Below are positions 27,156 to 36,911 of a stretch of 64,000 bases of DNA, one piece after another; position 1 is the first letter of the stretch; each line of letters starts with the position of its first letter. The DNA is from Ruminococcaceae bacterium UBA3753 (GTDB lineage: Bacteria; Bacillota; Clostridia; Oscillospirales; Acutalibacteraceae): NCBI GenBank assembly GCA_002372375.1, contig DFGJ01000037.1, positions 7,730 through 71,729 of the forward strand, written 5' to 3'. A program made the position numbers and the translations under genes. The notes under the pieces are model-generated. The model worked only from the letters and a program-made list of their open reading frames with translations. It was not told the origin of the DNA and made no database searches.

Positions 27156-27307
27156 GTCTTTTGTCGCTTGTGGTGAGCATATAGGAGTGCAGGGTGTGCA
27201 CTTTTGCTCCGGTTTAGTCGGTACTTTTGGTGAATTATCTTGAATTAATATTGCCGACATTCAGTTTTGTGTTTTTAACCGTTGAAAAAGATTAGTTGTT
27301 TTAACAG

Positions 27308-27338
27308 AAAAAAGTTTCAGAAAAGTTCCGGACTTTTT
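27308..27338 (-). terminator. Possible terminator after dnaJ
   Basis: Minus strand hairpin AAAAGT-CCGGA-ACTTTT, with a T6 run a few bases further on. Weak 6-bp stem. Confidence 0.35.
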
Positions 27339-27367
27339 ATACAATAAAAATCTGAATTAAAGCTCTT

Positions 27368-28549
27368 CTAATCACTAAAAAAATCTTTTAATTTTTCAAA
27401 AAAACTTTTCCGCTTCTGATAATTTCCATTTTCCAAGGACTTATCAAAATTTTTAAGAATCTCCTTTTGGTGCGAACTAAGCGACCTAGGCACCTCTAAG
27501 ATTACTTTTACGTACTGGTCACCCCGTCTCCCACTTCTTAAATGCTCTATGCCCTTACCCCTCAGCCTAAAAGTATCTCCCGGCTGTGTGCCCTCTGGTA
27601 TGCTATAGCTAACCTTTCCATCCAAAGTGGGCACAACAAGTTCGCTCCCCAAAGCAGCCTGTGCAAAAGTTATAGGCATTTCACAATAAATATCATAACC
27701 TTTACGTGTGAAAATAGGATGACTAGATACTTTTATTGCAATGTGTAAATCTCCGGATGGCCCTCCATTTTTTCCTGCATTACCATGCGAAGAAACATTT
27801 AGTATTTGACCTTCGTCAATTCCCGCAGGAATTGTAACTTCCAGTTCCTTGACTGTTCTAACACTACCAGTTCCATAGCAATCCTTGCAGGGTTTATCTA
27901 CTACCTTACCTGTACCACGACAGACTGAGCATGTGCGACTTGTTTGCATCACTCCAAAGGCGCTTCTCTGAGTAGTAACTTGTTGGCCACTTCCTCCACA
28001 AGTAGAACACGTCTTAGGCTTAGATCCTTTCTGTGCTCCAGTACCACAACAAGATCCACAAACATTAATCACATTGTATGAAATTTTCTTCTTACAACCT
28101 TTTGCAGCCTCTAAAAAAGAAACTTCCAGTGAAATTTCAACATCAGTACCACGTCTGGGTGCATTTGCGTTCACTGACCTGCTGCGCCGTGTATTTGAAA
28201 ATCCACCAAAACCTCCACCAAAAAAACTATCGAAAATATCACCAATGTCGCCCCACCCGCCGAACGGATCACCTGAGCCCCAGACTGGTCCACCTGAAGA
28301 ATAGCCACCATAACTTGGATCTACCCCGGCATGACCAAATTGGTCGTACCTAGCTTTGGAATCTTTGTTAGAAAGGACATTGTACGCCTCATTAACTTCT
28401 TTAAACTTAGCTTCAGCAGCTTTATCCCCAGGATTTAGATCCGGATGATACTTTTTAGCCAATCTCCTATATGCTTTACGGATTTCATCCTCCGAGGCAT
28501 CACGCCCCACTCCCAAGACTTCATAAAAATCTCGTTTACTGTCTGCCAA
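27368..28549 (-). CDS. dnaJ: Chaperone DnaJ (Hsp40)
   Basis: A 393-aa co-chaperone that stimulates the DnaK ATPase and binds unfolded protein. J-domain with HPD at residues 35-37; a Gly/Phe-rich segment (about 77-120, GGYSSGGPVWGSGDPFGG); four zinc-binding CxxCxGxG repeats (CGSCCGTG, CSTCGGSG, CSVCRGTG, CKDCYGTG); and the C-terminal substrate-binding domains. This is a full-length type I DnaJ. The start is TTG at 28549, with AAGGGG 8 bases upstream. dnaK and grpE are not beside it in the window, unlike the usual clostridial hrcA-grpE-dnaK-dnaJ operon. Confidence 0.97.
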   Translation of the reverse strand: MADSKRDFYEVLGVGRDASEDEIRKAYRRLAKKYHPDLNPGDKAAEAKFKEVNEAYNVLSNKDSKARYDQFGHAGVDPSYGGYSSGGPVWGSGDPFGGWGDIGDIFDSFFGGGFGGFSNTRRSRSVNANAPRRGTDVEISLEVSFLEAAKGCKKKISYNVINVCGSCCGTGAQKGSKPKTCSTCGGSGQQVTTQRSAFGVMQTSRTCSVCRGTGKVVDKPCKDCYGTGSVRTVKELEVTIPAGIDEGQILNVSSHGNAGKNGGPSGDLHIAIKVSSHPIFTRKGYDIYCEMPITFAQAALGSELVVPTLDGKVSYSIPEGTQPGDTFRLRGKGIEHLRSGRRGDQYVKVILEVPRSLSSHQKEILKNFDKSLENGNYQKRKSFFEKLKDFFSD

Positions 28550-29218
28550 AACAACTACCCCTTAAAGTAAATTTTGAACCAAAGTTCCAAAGACAAACCG
28601 ATTGAACACCACATCTTCACAGTTACAAAAACTGTCGACTTCTAACATACTGTAATTATATCACATTATAAACCTTGGATCTATGTTCATATTGAAATTT
28701 CTATCATTTATACAAAAAATCCACTGATTAAATTAAATTTTCACAAGAAATATAGGTGATAATATACTATATAGATTTCATTCAAGAGGACCAAACGTCG
28801 AAAAAACATCCTCCACTTATTTGTCAAGATACCCAACTGTTTGGTAAAAAGGGTTACAAAACGTTTCTAGAACATACATATCAGTCAAGAGCAGTTCAAA
28901 GAACAAACAAATATGTTGAAATACAAAACGTTAAAAAAGAAAAAAGTCAATTTATATGCAGGGCAATCAAAAAAGTTAAAAGCACAATCAGCAGTTCAAT
29001 TCTTCTATCCATAAGGATAATTTTGTCCGATATATTCGTTTCTAGAACTTTCCACCCGTAAGTATAACTTATACATTAGATACAACTAAGCCCGAGCCCA
29101 AGTCCTCACTATAAGCAGACAAAAATTCTCATACACTTCACCATGCATAACATCTTTTCAAAAAACTTACAACCAAATCACATCATCACCTCTTGACTTA
29201 AATCTGCTCCGTTTTCTC
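28550..29218. other. Intergenic, no gene supported
   Basis: A 101-codon plus-strand ORF (28756-29061) is basic and lacks a ribosome site; I cannot tell it from chance or a relic. Confidence 0.4.
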
Positions 29219-30283
29219 TCATCTTGCACTGCCAGTGGAATAATAATTTCTATACGATCCATTCTCTATATTTCTGAGCCAATCTTCATTACTTAAATAC
29301 CAATTTATAGTTTTCACTATACCCTCAGAAAAAGCAGTACAAGGAGACCACCCAAGATCCTTATTTATCTTTGACGAATTTATAGCATATCTTCTATCGT
29401 GACCTTTCCTATCATTAACAAATTCAATCAGCTGTTTACTTACACGACTGTCTACAGTATTTTTAACATGATTTATTATTAATTCAACAATATTTATATT
29501 CGACATTTCGTTGTTCCCACCAACATTATAAACCTCCCCTATTTTACCCTCATGCAACACCATATCTACCGCGCTGCAATGATCCTTTACATAAAGCCAA
29601 TCTCTTACATTCAGCCCATCGCCATAAATTGGGACTTTTTCGTGCGCTAAAAGTTTTTTTATAGTTAGTGGAATCAATTTTTCTGGGAACTGATATTCAC
29701 CGTAGTTATTAGAACACCTGGTTATATTAACTGGCATCTTGTACGTTTTAAAATATGCCCTTACCAATAAGTCTGCAGATGCTTTGCTAGCAGAGTAAGG
29801 ACTATTTGGTGAAAGCGGTGTTTCTTCCGTAAAAAAACCACTCTTGCCTAATGAACCGTAAACTTCATCTGTAGATATTTGTAGAAACTTACATCCTGCT
29901 TTATATCTATCTTCTGCACCTGACATTTCCCAAGAATTTCTAGCGGCGTTAAGAAGGTTCAAAGTTCCCTCTACGTTAGACCTAACAAATATACTCGGGT
30001 CCATAATGCTGCGATCAACATGAGTTTCAGCAGCAAAATTAACAACATAATCTATGGAGTAATCTTTAAATATTCTTTCTAACTGCTTTTTATTACAGAT
30101 ATCTGCTTTATAAAATTTGTAATTTTCAAAATTTTCTACATCTTTCAGATTTTCAAGGTTTCCAGCATATGTTAAAGAATCCAGATTTATTACAAAAACA
30201 TCATTCACATATTTTTTCAGGATGTACCTCACAAAGTTAGAACCAATAAATCCTGCCCCACCAGTAATTAAATATGTTTTCAT
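29219..30283 (-). CDS. rfbB: dTDP-glucose 4,6-dehydratase
   Basis: A 354-aa NAD-dependent enzyme converting dTDP-glucose to dTDP-4-keto-6-deoxyglucose, the second step toward dTDP-L-rhamnose and other deoxysugars for the cell surface. Rossmann motif GGAGFIG (8-14); NFAAETHVDRSI (82-93); catalytic TDE at 138-140; YSASK (163-167) with the catalytic Tyr and Lys; NNYGEYQFPEKLIP; and DGLNVRDWLYVKDH. All are typical of RmlB/RfbB and separate it from UDP-glucose epimerases. The other rml genes are not in the window. The ATG has GAGG about 11 bases upstream. Confidence 0.95.
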   Translation of the reverse strand: MKTYLITGGAGFIGSNFVRYILKKYVNDVFVINLDSLTYAGNLENLKDVENFENYKFYKADICNKKQLERIFKDYSIDYVVNFAAETHVDRSIMDPSIFVRSNVEGTLNLLNAARNSWEMSGAEDRYKAGCKFLQISTDEVYGSLGKSGFFTEETPLSPNSPYSASKASADLLVRAYFKTYKMPVNITRCSNNYGEYQFPEKLIPLTIKKLLAHEKVPIYGDGLNVRDWLYVKDHCSAVDMVLHEGKIGEVYNVGGNNEMSNINIVELIINHVKNTVDSRVSKQLIEFVNDRKGHDRRYAINSSKINKDLGWSPCTAFSEGIVKTINWYLSNEDWLRNIENGSYRNYYSTGSAR

Positions 30284-31466
30284 ATTATAACAAGCCTCTT
30301 AAAAAACTTATTTACTTCAAAAAACTGTAAGCCATACTCTTAATTTTAAAAAACATCAAGTAAGCATTGCCCAACTCCCTAAACAGCACCTGCAAGCAAA
30401 TAGAAACAATACGAAAAGTATACTCCTCTATTTTACTTGTTTTTAAACATTCAATCTACTAAAAAGGTAAAGCTACACGAATATCGTCGAAAGAAAAAAT
30501 ACCCGCACGCCACTATATCACTGTTCGGGTTTGCAAACCTCTTTCTAACTAATACTTGTCAGGGGCCTCAGCTTTGATTAGTGTTTGCACTCGATTTATT
30601 TAGTTTTTGCGCATCTGATTTACCAAAAAAATACACCGTGCAAATAAAAGAAGAAAGAAAAAGCAACGGCACATTGTTGCATCACTGTTTAGGATAGTAG
30701 ACACGTATTCCCGGCTAGTATTTGTTAAGGACTTCAGAACCCAAATTATACCTTCCCTGATGTTGCAAACATAGCTTTCTAAAAGAAGATACCACTAAAA
30801 TAACAAGTTAAGAAAAAAGAAGCGATACATTATTGTCAAATCTCTTTCTAACTAATACTTGTCAGGGGTCTCAGCTTTGATTAGTGTTTGCGCTCGATTT
30901 ATTTAGTTTTTGCGCACCTGATTTACCAAAAACACACCGTGCAAATAGAAAAGAAAGAAAAAATCAACGGCACATTATTGCATCACTGTTTAGGGTAGAG
31001 GACACGTATTCCCGGCCAGTACTTGTTAAGGACTTCAGAACCCAAATTATACCTTCCCTGATGTTGCAAACATAGCTTTCTAAAAGAAGATACCACTAAA
31101 ATAACAAGTTAAGAAAAAAGAAGCGATACATTATTGTCAAATCTCTTTCTAAATAATACGTATTACAGGCTTCAAATCCAATTAATATTTGTGTATAACT
31201 TAGAAATATCTAGTGCAAAATTTTACAATTTGTCTAACCAGAAGTGCTTTCTATTTTGTTACAAGTCCCAAAAAGGTTTCCGCGGTTTTGGCCTGCAAGC
31301 AAGGTATTGATTTAAATGAAAAGCTGTTTTGCTATTTTTCAATCTTTACACCACTTTTTTCATAAAGTCGCGTCTGGTGAAAATTGACAACTAAATTAAC
31401 AATATTAGCATCAAAACATAAAAAACTATAGTTTCTGCTACATATTTTAATTTATTCGATAATCTC
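30284..31466. other. Long intergenic region containing a 300-bp tandem repeat
   Basis: No supported gene. Its centre is the repeat at 30539-31142. A 63-codon ORF inside it (30884-31075) exists in only one of the two copies and is rejected. Confidence 0.6.
30539..31142. repeat. Two near-identical tandem copies of about 301 bp, plus a third fragment
   Basis: The CTCTTTCTAACTAATACTTG start recurs at 30539 and 30842, and a diverged CTCTTTCTAAATAATACG at 31143. The two full copies match almost base for base, with small indels in A-runs. The second half (CAGAACCCAAATTATACC through AAGAAGCGATACATTATTG) appears identical. The unit has no conserved ORF, no spacers and no terminal inverted repeats. 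Confidence 0.85.
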
Positions 31467-32639
31467 CTAACTTATAACAATGGGATCTTTCTCTGCTATG
31501 TTTTTAATACACTCATATATTCTAGTTAACACAAACTTATCGTTACTTAATTTTTCGCAATCTTCGTATTTTAAAACTTGAACTCCTTCTAGCTCTAAAT
31601 TTTCCCGTCTTCTAATATTTGCATCAGCCCGTTTTTTTGCTTCTTCTTTCCCTAGCCAAGTACGTTTTTTGTCGTATTTGTACCATACTTCTGAGCTTAT
31701 TTTTAACGGAAGCCGCGTTCCAAAAAGATAAAAGTCTCTAGACCGGAATTCACATTTAAAGTTTCCTTTTGGAACAGGAACTAGGGTCAAAGGTACATTT
31801 CTGGTAAAAAATTTAAGACTAGATCTTTTTACCTTTTTATTAGTTTTTATCTCGTCTATACAGTCTATGTCAATTTCCTCTCTTATAACTTTTTTTAGTT
31901 TTGCAAAGATTTTTGCCTCAGCATGGCAGATCTCACTTTCTCCGAATGCATTTTCAAGTACTCCGTTTACAAGGATCTGACCTTTAGTAACAGCATCCCC
32001 AATTTTTACCTCCGGATTTCCCTTATAGACCTCCAGTCTTACTATTTGAGCATCACTATTTGCCTTTATATTGCACGGCGACTCGTCCTTAACTATTTCA
32101 GGGGCTTCTACTTTTTCTTTTATTTCTATTTGAACTTTGCTTCCAATTAAATTAACAGATGCCCAAGAAATCCCCGGTATTTCATCTAAAATATAGTTTT
32201 CGACCATATTTGGATCTATGTATCTTTTAAGAACTCCATTTTTTACACCTATATTTTCGACCAATCTTAAAACTTCTTCTTCGCTTATACTTTTGTTACC
32301 TAAAACACTTACATCCCACACAAAAAATGATAAAAAAATCTGTATAAAAAAAAAGATTATAATTCCTAAAAATAGACCATACCTTTTCCTATACTTTCTT
32401 AATATTACCGGCAAACCTGACTCTTCTTTTACTTCAATTTCTACTCTAGTTATTTTTGCTATTCCAACTAATGCTCTATACTCTGTTGCAAGACTAGAAC
32501 ACGAAAATGAATTTTCTCCTCTTTCAATGTTAAAAAGAGAAATTCCCCTCACCGCGCTTAAATTTATAAAGCGTTCCAAAAATTTTCCATTTACTGAAAA
32601 TGTTACATATCCTAAAAGAAATCGTACCAACCTCAGCAT
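31467..32639 (-). CDS. yqfD: Sporulation protein YqfD
   Basis: A 390-aa membrane protein required at stage IV (cortex/coat) of sporulation in Bacillus. The N-terminal domain of about 90 residues (RFLLGYVTFSVNGKFLERF, then GISLFNI) is followed by a basic stretch and one transmembrane helix (about 92-111, LFLGIIIFFFIQIFLSFFVW). The outer part has the family's beta-rich domain: VLGNKSISEEEVLRLVENIG, IPGISWASVNLIGSKVQIEI and GDAVTKGQILVNG. Length and order are normal. yqfC, normally directly upstream, is 2 kb away, separated by a broken hydrolase gene. The start ATG has a weak ribosome site, suggesting loss of translational coupling. Confidence 0.9.
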   Translation of the reverse strand: MLRLVRFLLGYVTFSVNGKFLERFINLSAVRGISLFNIERGENSFSCSSLATEYRALVGIAKITRVEIEVKEESGLPVILRKYRKRYGLFLGIIIFFFIQIFLSFFVWDVSVLGNKSISEEEVLRLVENIGVKNGVLKRYIDPNMVENYILDEIPGISWASVNLIGSKVQIEIKEKVEAPEIVKDESPCNIKANSDAQIVRLEVYKGNPEVKIGDAVTKGQILVNGVLENAFGESEICHAEAKIFAKLKKVIREEIDIDCIDEIKTNKKVKRSSLKFFTRNVPLTLVPVPKGNFKCEFRSRDFYLFGTRLPLKISSEVWYKYDKKRTWLGKEEAKKRADANIRRRENLELEGVQVLKYEDCEKLSNDKFVLTRIYECIKNIAEKDPIVIS

Positions 32640-33021
32640 ATAGTCACGTTACCTTTTTTACTAAACTATATGCTAATTTTGATTCCGTAATTCTTTTATT
32701 AAAAAATATAGAAAGAATAAACTAAGCCAAAACAAAAATTTATAAATCATACGACAGTATGCTGCACGCGCCTACATCAACAAAAAACAAAACACTCGGA
32801 TCCAGTATTACACACGAATAGAACCAATAATTACTTGTTTTTATTTCTCCTAATCTCAGAGCCGCATATACTATTTCAACAGACCACACTAATCAAGCAA
32901 TACTGGTAAAGGCAAACAAAACTGTGTATTTTCAACACACAGTAATCATAAAAACAACAAATCTAAACTAAGAATTTTAAAATTTACCGGCAAAAATTCT
33001 AAGACATGCTACCTCTAGCAC
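32640..33021. other. Intergenic, no gene supported
   Basis: AT-rich, no ORF or hairpin of note. Confidence 0.5.
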
Positions 33022-34172
33022 CTACTTACGCTTCCCAAGCTTTTTAATATAATCAACATAGTTTAGGAAAGTCGAACTCTCTTTATTATTAGTATATCCA
33101 AACATACTATCCAAATCATTATGGTCACAATTTTTCTTTATATTCACTGTCATATTTTTGAAACCTATCTTATTTAGTTTTTCGTGCAACTTAGTTTTTT
33201 CACGGGAAAGTACATCCACAGAATCTCCACTACACAAAAATATAGGAATGCGCTTATTACTTACCATTCTAAAGTTTTCTTCAGTATTCAGGCCAGACAT
33301 ACTCACCAGCCTTGCAATTGCACCCAAAATTCTACATGAAAATTTCGAAGCGGCACTGTACAAGTTGTCCATAGGGCTTGCTAAAATGATTCCGCCTAAT
33401 TTTTCCCCTTTACTAGAAGCATACGCTAAAACGTGTGAAGAAACTGCTCCACCTAAAGAATGAGCATAAAGAATTATATTCTCAGGTTCAAAAAATTTCC
33501 TAACATACCTGTACATTTTTTCACCGTCCTCGTACACCGTTTTCTCAGACATCATAAACCTAGATATACCTTCGCTGTTACCATATCCCCTGTAGTCTAT
33601 GTCTACTAAAGTAGCTCCCCTATTCAAAGCTCATAAAAAAAGGCCTATAATAACCATACTCTACCCAGCTCCCGACACTAAAATTACCTGGGCCAAATAC
33701 GAGAACACACTTGCCGTCTAATTCATAACTCTCTGGACTTTTTAACTTGACTTTTCGACCATGCAAATTCCCCAGACTAATATGTCGGGACTCTACTTTC
33801 TTAGTATCATGATCCTCCATTGAAGGACGCGGTCCCCAGTCACCAACAAAAATAAGACTATTTGCCAAGAACCTACGGCCTTGTTAAAGCAGCAAGAGTC
33901 GAACCGACGACTACAGCAGCATTTTTGAGAATTACTGCACCACTTTTTGATTTAACATTCTTATCAACTTTATTTTTTCCCTCCAGCACTGTATTTTTCT
34001 TAATATCTTCATCATTAAATCTTTCCCCTAAAAGCGTATTTTCTTTAATAACTTCAGTGCTAATCTTTGCTTTATTAAGTTCACTATCATTATCTTTTGA
34101 TGCAAAAGCCGCACCACTGTTAATTAACAATATGCTCCCCATCGCAGCCGACAGCGACTTCTTAAAACACAT
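33022..34172 (-). pseudogene. Secreted alpha/beta hydrolase, broken by two frameshifts
   Basis: Three consecutive ORFs add up to one protein. Piece 1 (34172-33873): signal peptide MCFKKSLSAAMGSILL...GAAFA, a charged spacer and a second hydrophobic stretch (AVILKNAAVVVGSTLAAL). Piece 2 (to about 33620): VGDWGPRPSMED and KCVLVFGPGNFSVGSW. Piece 3: VDIDYRGYGNSEG, the nucleophile elbow AHSLGG, FLCSGDSVDVLS with the likely Asp, and CDHND with the likely His. The catalytic triad looks complete, so only the frame is lost, near 33875 and 33630. Layout (signal, spacer, hydrophobic segment, enzyme domain) is the same as in the phosphatases at 4-8 kb. ATG 34172 has AAGGGAA upstream. It lies between yqfC and yqfD. 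Confidence 0.75.
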
Positions 34173-34604
34173 TGATAATTTCCCTTCACAACAAAAGCAA
34201 CTAAAACACACAGCTATATTGTATCATAACAATGTATTTTTCACAATAAAGATTTGTAAAGCTGGGTACCACATAGATTCTTAACTCTTTAACAGTTTTT
34301 AAAATCAATATTTTCTTGCATTTTCTAAACATTAATAGTTTTATTTACTTTATTTTTAACATTTCCTTAAAATATTCATAATTAATTTATACTAAAAAGT
34401 AGCAATTTCATTTACACAAAGAAGTAGAATATATAAAACTTAAGTATTTTAAACATGCACTACAAAAAAATGGAAGCAATGCCTTCAAAAAGTTTTATAA
34501 AATAGTTTTTAAAAACTCGAATTTACTCTACTCCCAAAATACGATATGTCTTATAAAAAACATTTAAAGCATAAAGGTTATAACTTAAAAATTATATTGT
34601 CCTA
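34173..34604. other. Intergenic, no gene supported
   Basis: Very AT-rich; no ORF, no RNA motif seen. Confidence 0.5.
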
Positions 34605-34910
34605 CTAAACACTAAATTCAACAGATGTGACAAATCCCGTTATTATCAAAGAATCCTCGGTTAAACACTTTATAGATAGTCTTCTGCCACAAAACACTGT
34701 AATCATATTTTGCATATTGAGCTTAACTATATTTTCCTCATACTGCAAAATGCCTTTACAGCCTTCCACTATAATCTCTTTGTTAGAATTCATCTCGTAG
34801 TGAGTTTGATCTCTGATAATATCTAGTGGTATATCTGTTTTTTTAGCAATTTTACACAAATTACTAACTATACTCTTTTTTTCACACTTTTTGGACCTTT
34901 TAAAAAACAT
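34605..34910 (-). CDS. yqfC: Sporulation protein YqfC
   Basis: A 101-aa small protein of the YqfC family, co-expressed with YqfD under mother-cell control in Bacillus. Family features: DIPLDIIRDQTHYEMNSN, then IIVEGCKGILQYEENIVKLN, FCGRRLSIKCL and SLIITGFVTSVEF, a small beta-rich domain. I chose ATG 34910 because AGGTGG is 9 bases upstream; an ATG three codons earlier overlaps that site. It would be the first gene of the yqfCD operon, now separated from yqfD. Confidence 0.8.
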   Translation of the reverse strand: MFFKRSKKCEKKSIVSNLCKIAKKTDIPLDIIRDQTHYEMNSNKEIIVEGCKGILQYEENIVKLNMQNMITVFCGRRLSIKCLTEDSLIITGFVTSVEFSV

Positions 34911-35144
34911 TAGCAACATCCACCTATAATTATTATATCATTTTACTTTAAATTATCTCATTTACCGTTAATATCAGAACTGAATTAAGAGTCGAGTCAT
35001 ACATTCCTTACTTTTTGCGTTTTGAAAACTTCCTTAACCTGATTCCCACTTTTTATATCTTAAATTTATTAAATGATTTTCGTAACATCACTTTATTAAT
35101 AAGATAACTACATCTTTCATATATATTACTATTAGGTGGACAAA

Positions 35145-36284
35145 ATGTTTAAACTGATAAAACTAAAAAGTTATAAAACTCTCTTTTTTACAGTAGTAAC
35201 ATCTCTTTGCTTTTCTTCCTTATTCATTTTTCAAAGTAGTATATCTTCTGGCATAAAAAAAGGATTTCTTTTTTGCACAAACCTACTTATACCATCTTTA
35301 TTTTTATTCATGGTTTTTTCCGAAACGGTATTAAACATTACAGCAAAAAGCAAAACATCAGATCTGCTCAGCAAAATAACTACAAAACTCTTTAATCTAC
35401 CGGGATCCTGTGCACTGGCTATTTTAATAGGTCTTTTAGGTGGATATCCCTCTGGAGCCGTTAATATAAAAGTTTTACTTGAAAAGAACAAAATAACAAA
35501 AAAACAAGCAGAGTATATGTGTTATTTTTTAGTTGGAGCTGGTCCCGCATTTATTGTAAACGTAATAGGAACATCTTTTTTCGGTAATCGAAGACTAGGA
35601 GTTCTCATTTTTTTTGCACAATTCTTAGCATCAATAATTTTGGGGATAATACTCGCAAAATTTTCGTTATACAAGAAAGAAGCACATATAGAAAAAAAAA
35701 ATAACACTAAAACAGTTCCACAAAAAAACTTAATAAAAATCTTTATAAACTCCGTCAATAAAACATCTAAAAATCTTTTTTATATGTGTTCTTTTGTTGT
35801 ACTGTTTTCCGCTACACTAAGTGTTTTACAAAAAATTCTAGAAAATAATTTAATCGTTGGCGTATTAAATATGTTAAAGGTAAGTAAAGACTTTGTTATC
35901 AGCATTATTTCACTATTGTTCGAGGTAACTAATGGATGCAGTCTTAGTGCAGAACAACATTTGCCAATATACTTTATAATCTTTGCTGTTTCTTGGGCCG
36001 GAATAAGTGTTCATATGCAAATCTTTTATATTCTACGAGGCCTTGATTTTTCTAAACTTAAATTCACATTTTTTAGACTTATACATGGTACCATAGCCAC
36101 CGTATTATTCTATGTATTCCTGCTACTTTCAAATGACACCCATCAAACTATTGCAAACGTAAAAGTTTACAATGTTTACGCGTCGTCTTTTAAATTTGCT
36201 CCCGCTAGCATTTCCCTAATAATTATGTGCATTTGCTTTATATCAGAAATAACTGAAAGAATTTATAAATTTAAAACAGACTAA
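35145..36284 (+). CDS. ylbJ: Sporulation integral membrane protein YlbJ
   Basis: A polytopic membrane protein of 379 aa, related to nucleoside/spore-maturation transporters and needed for cortex formation in Bacillus. About eight to ten hydrophobic segments. Family motifs: SGIKKGFLFCTNLLIPSLF, ILIGLLGGYPSGAVNI, CYFLVGAGPAFIVNVIGT, and a late FEVTNGCS...FAVSWAGISVHMQI block. I chose ATG 35145 because AGGTGG lies just upstream; the GTG at 35136 overlaps that site. Monocistronic. Confidence 0.88.
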   Translation: MFKLIKLKSYKTLFFTVVTSLCFSSLFIFQSSISSGIKKGFLFCTNLLIPSLFLFMVFSETVLNITAKSKTSDLLSKITTKLFNLPGSCALAILIGLLGGYPSGAVNIKVLLEKNKITKKQAEYMCYFLVGAGPAFIVNVIGTSFFGNRRLGVLIFFAQFLASIILGIILAKFSLYKKEAHIEKKNNTKTVPQKNLIKIFINSVNKTSKNLFYMCSFVVLFSATLSVLQKILENNLIVGVLNMLKVSKDFVISIISLLFEVTNGCSLSAEQHLPIYFIIFAVSWAGISVHMQIFYILRGLDFSKLKFTFFRLIHGTIATVLFYVFLLLSNDTHQTIANVKVYNVYASSFKFAPASISLIIMCICFISEITERIYKFKTD

Positions 36285-36452
36285 ATGCTCAACAAATCGG
36301 AACTATCTAGAGAGATTCTTTCCCGCCTTTGAGTTTTGTGCTCTAACATATATATCCTAATCTTGTACCATCAGTACACATATCTAGTCGCAGCACCCCA
36401 GTCGGTCATGTGCAAAAAATAGACTATATAAACAAGATGAATTAAACCCTTC

Positions 36453-36695
36453 TCATCTTTTCTCCATTTCTCTTAAGCAAGACTTACATACGCACCTACC
36501 CTTGAATTCCGTAAGTCCATCTTCACTTTTACAAAAAACACATGATTTTTGATACTTTCTTAGTACTATTTTGTCTTCATCCAAAAATATTTCCAAAAAG
36601 TCTCTAGGATTTATTCCCAAAGTTTTCCTCAACTCTATGGGAAGAACAATCCTTCCCAATCCATCAACAGGTCTAACAATACCAGTCGCTTTCAT
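36453..36695 (-). CDS. AbrB/SpoVT-type transition-state regulator
   Basis: An 80-aa DNA-binding protein. Residues 1-50 are a classic swapped-hairpin AbrB domain (MKATGIVRPVDGLGRIVLPI, ELRKTLGI, LEIFLDEDKIVLRKY). The C-terminal 30 residues contain CVFC and CVCKSCL, a probable zinc ribbon found in many clostridial AbrB proteins in place of the Bacillus C-terminal domain. It likely regulates transition-phase or sporulation genes as a dimer or tetramer. ATG 36695 has GAGGT 11 bases upstream; an upstream in-frame ATG (36713) overlaps it. Confidence 0.9.
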   Translation of the reverse strand: MKATGIVRPVDGLGRIVLPIELRKTLGINPRDFLEIFLDEDKIVLRKYQKSCVFCKSEDGLTEFKGRCVCKSCLREMEKR

Positions 36696-36911
36696 ATAAT
36701 AAAAAGACCTCATTTATTTCTTTATCTATTTGCTCTATTGCTGTATTTATAGCGCTAAAGAAATCTAAAGTCAATTATTCAAAATAAATAAAAAAACTAA
36801 AAATTAAAATGTAAAAATTTACCAGGCATCTTTTTTAAACAAAATTTGCTTTTTTTATGTAACTAATCTATTCTTAAAGTACGTTTTATCTACAATTTCA
36901 GGGGTATTTTT

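Noticed and set aside
28756..29061. 101-codon basic ORF between dnaJ and rfbB
   Set aside because: No ribosome site, no domain, composition like random AT-rich sequence.
30539..31142. Considered a CRISPR array or an insertion sequence
   Set aside because: Repeat units are about 300 bp and contiguous, without spacers, transposase or terminal inverted repeats.
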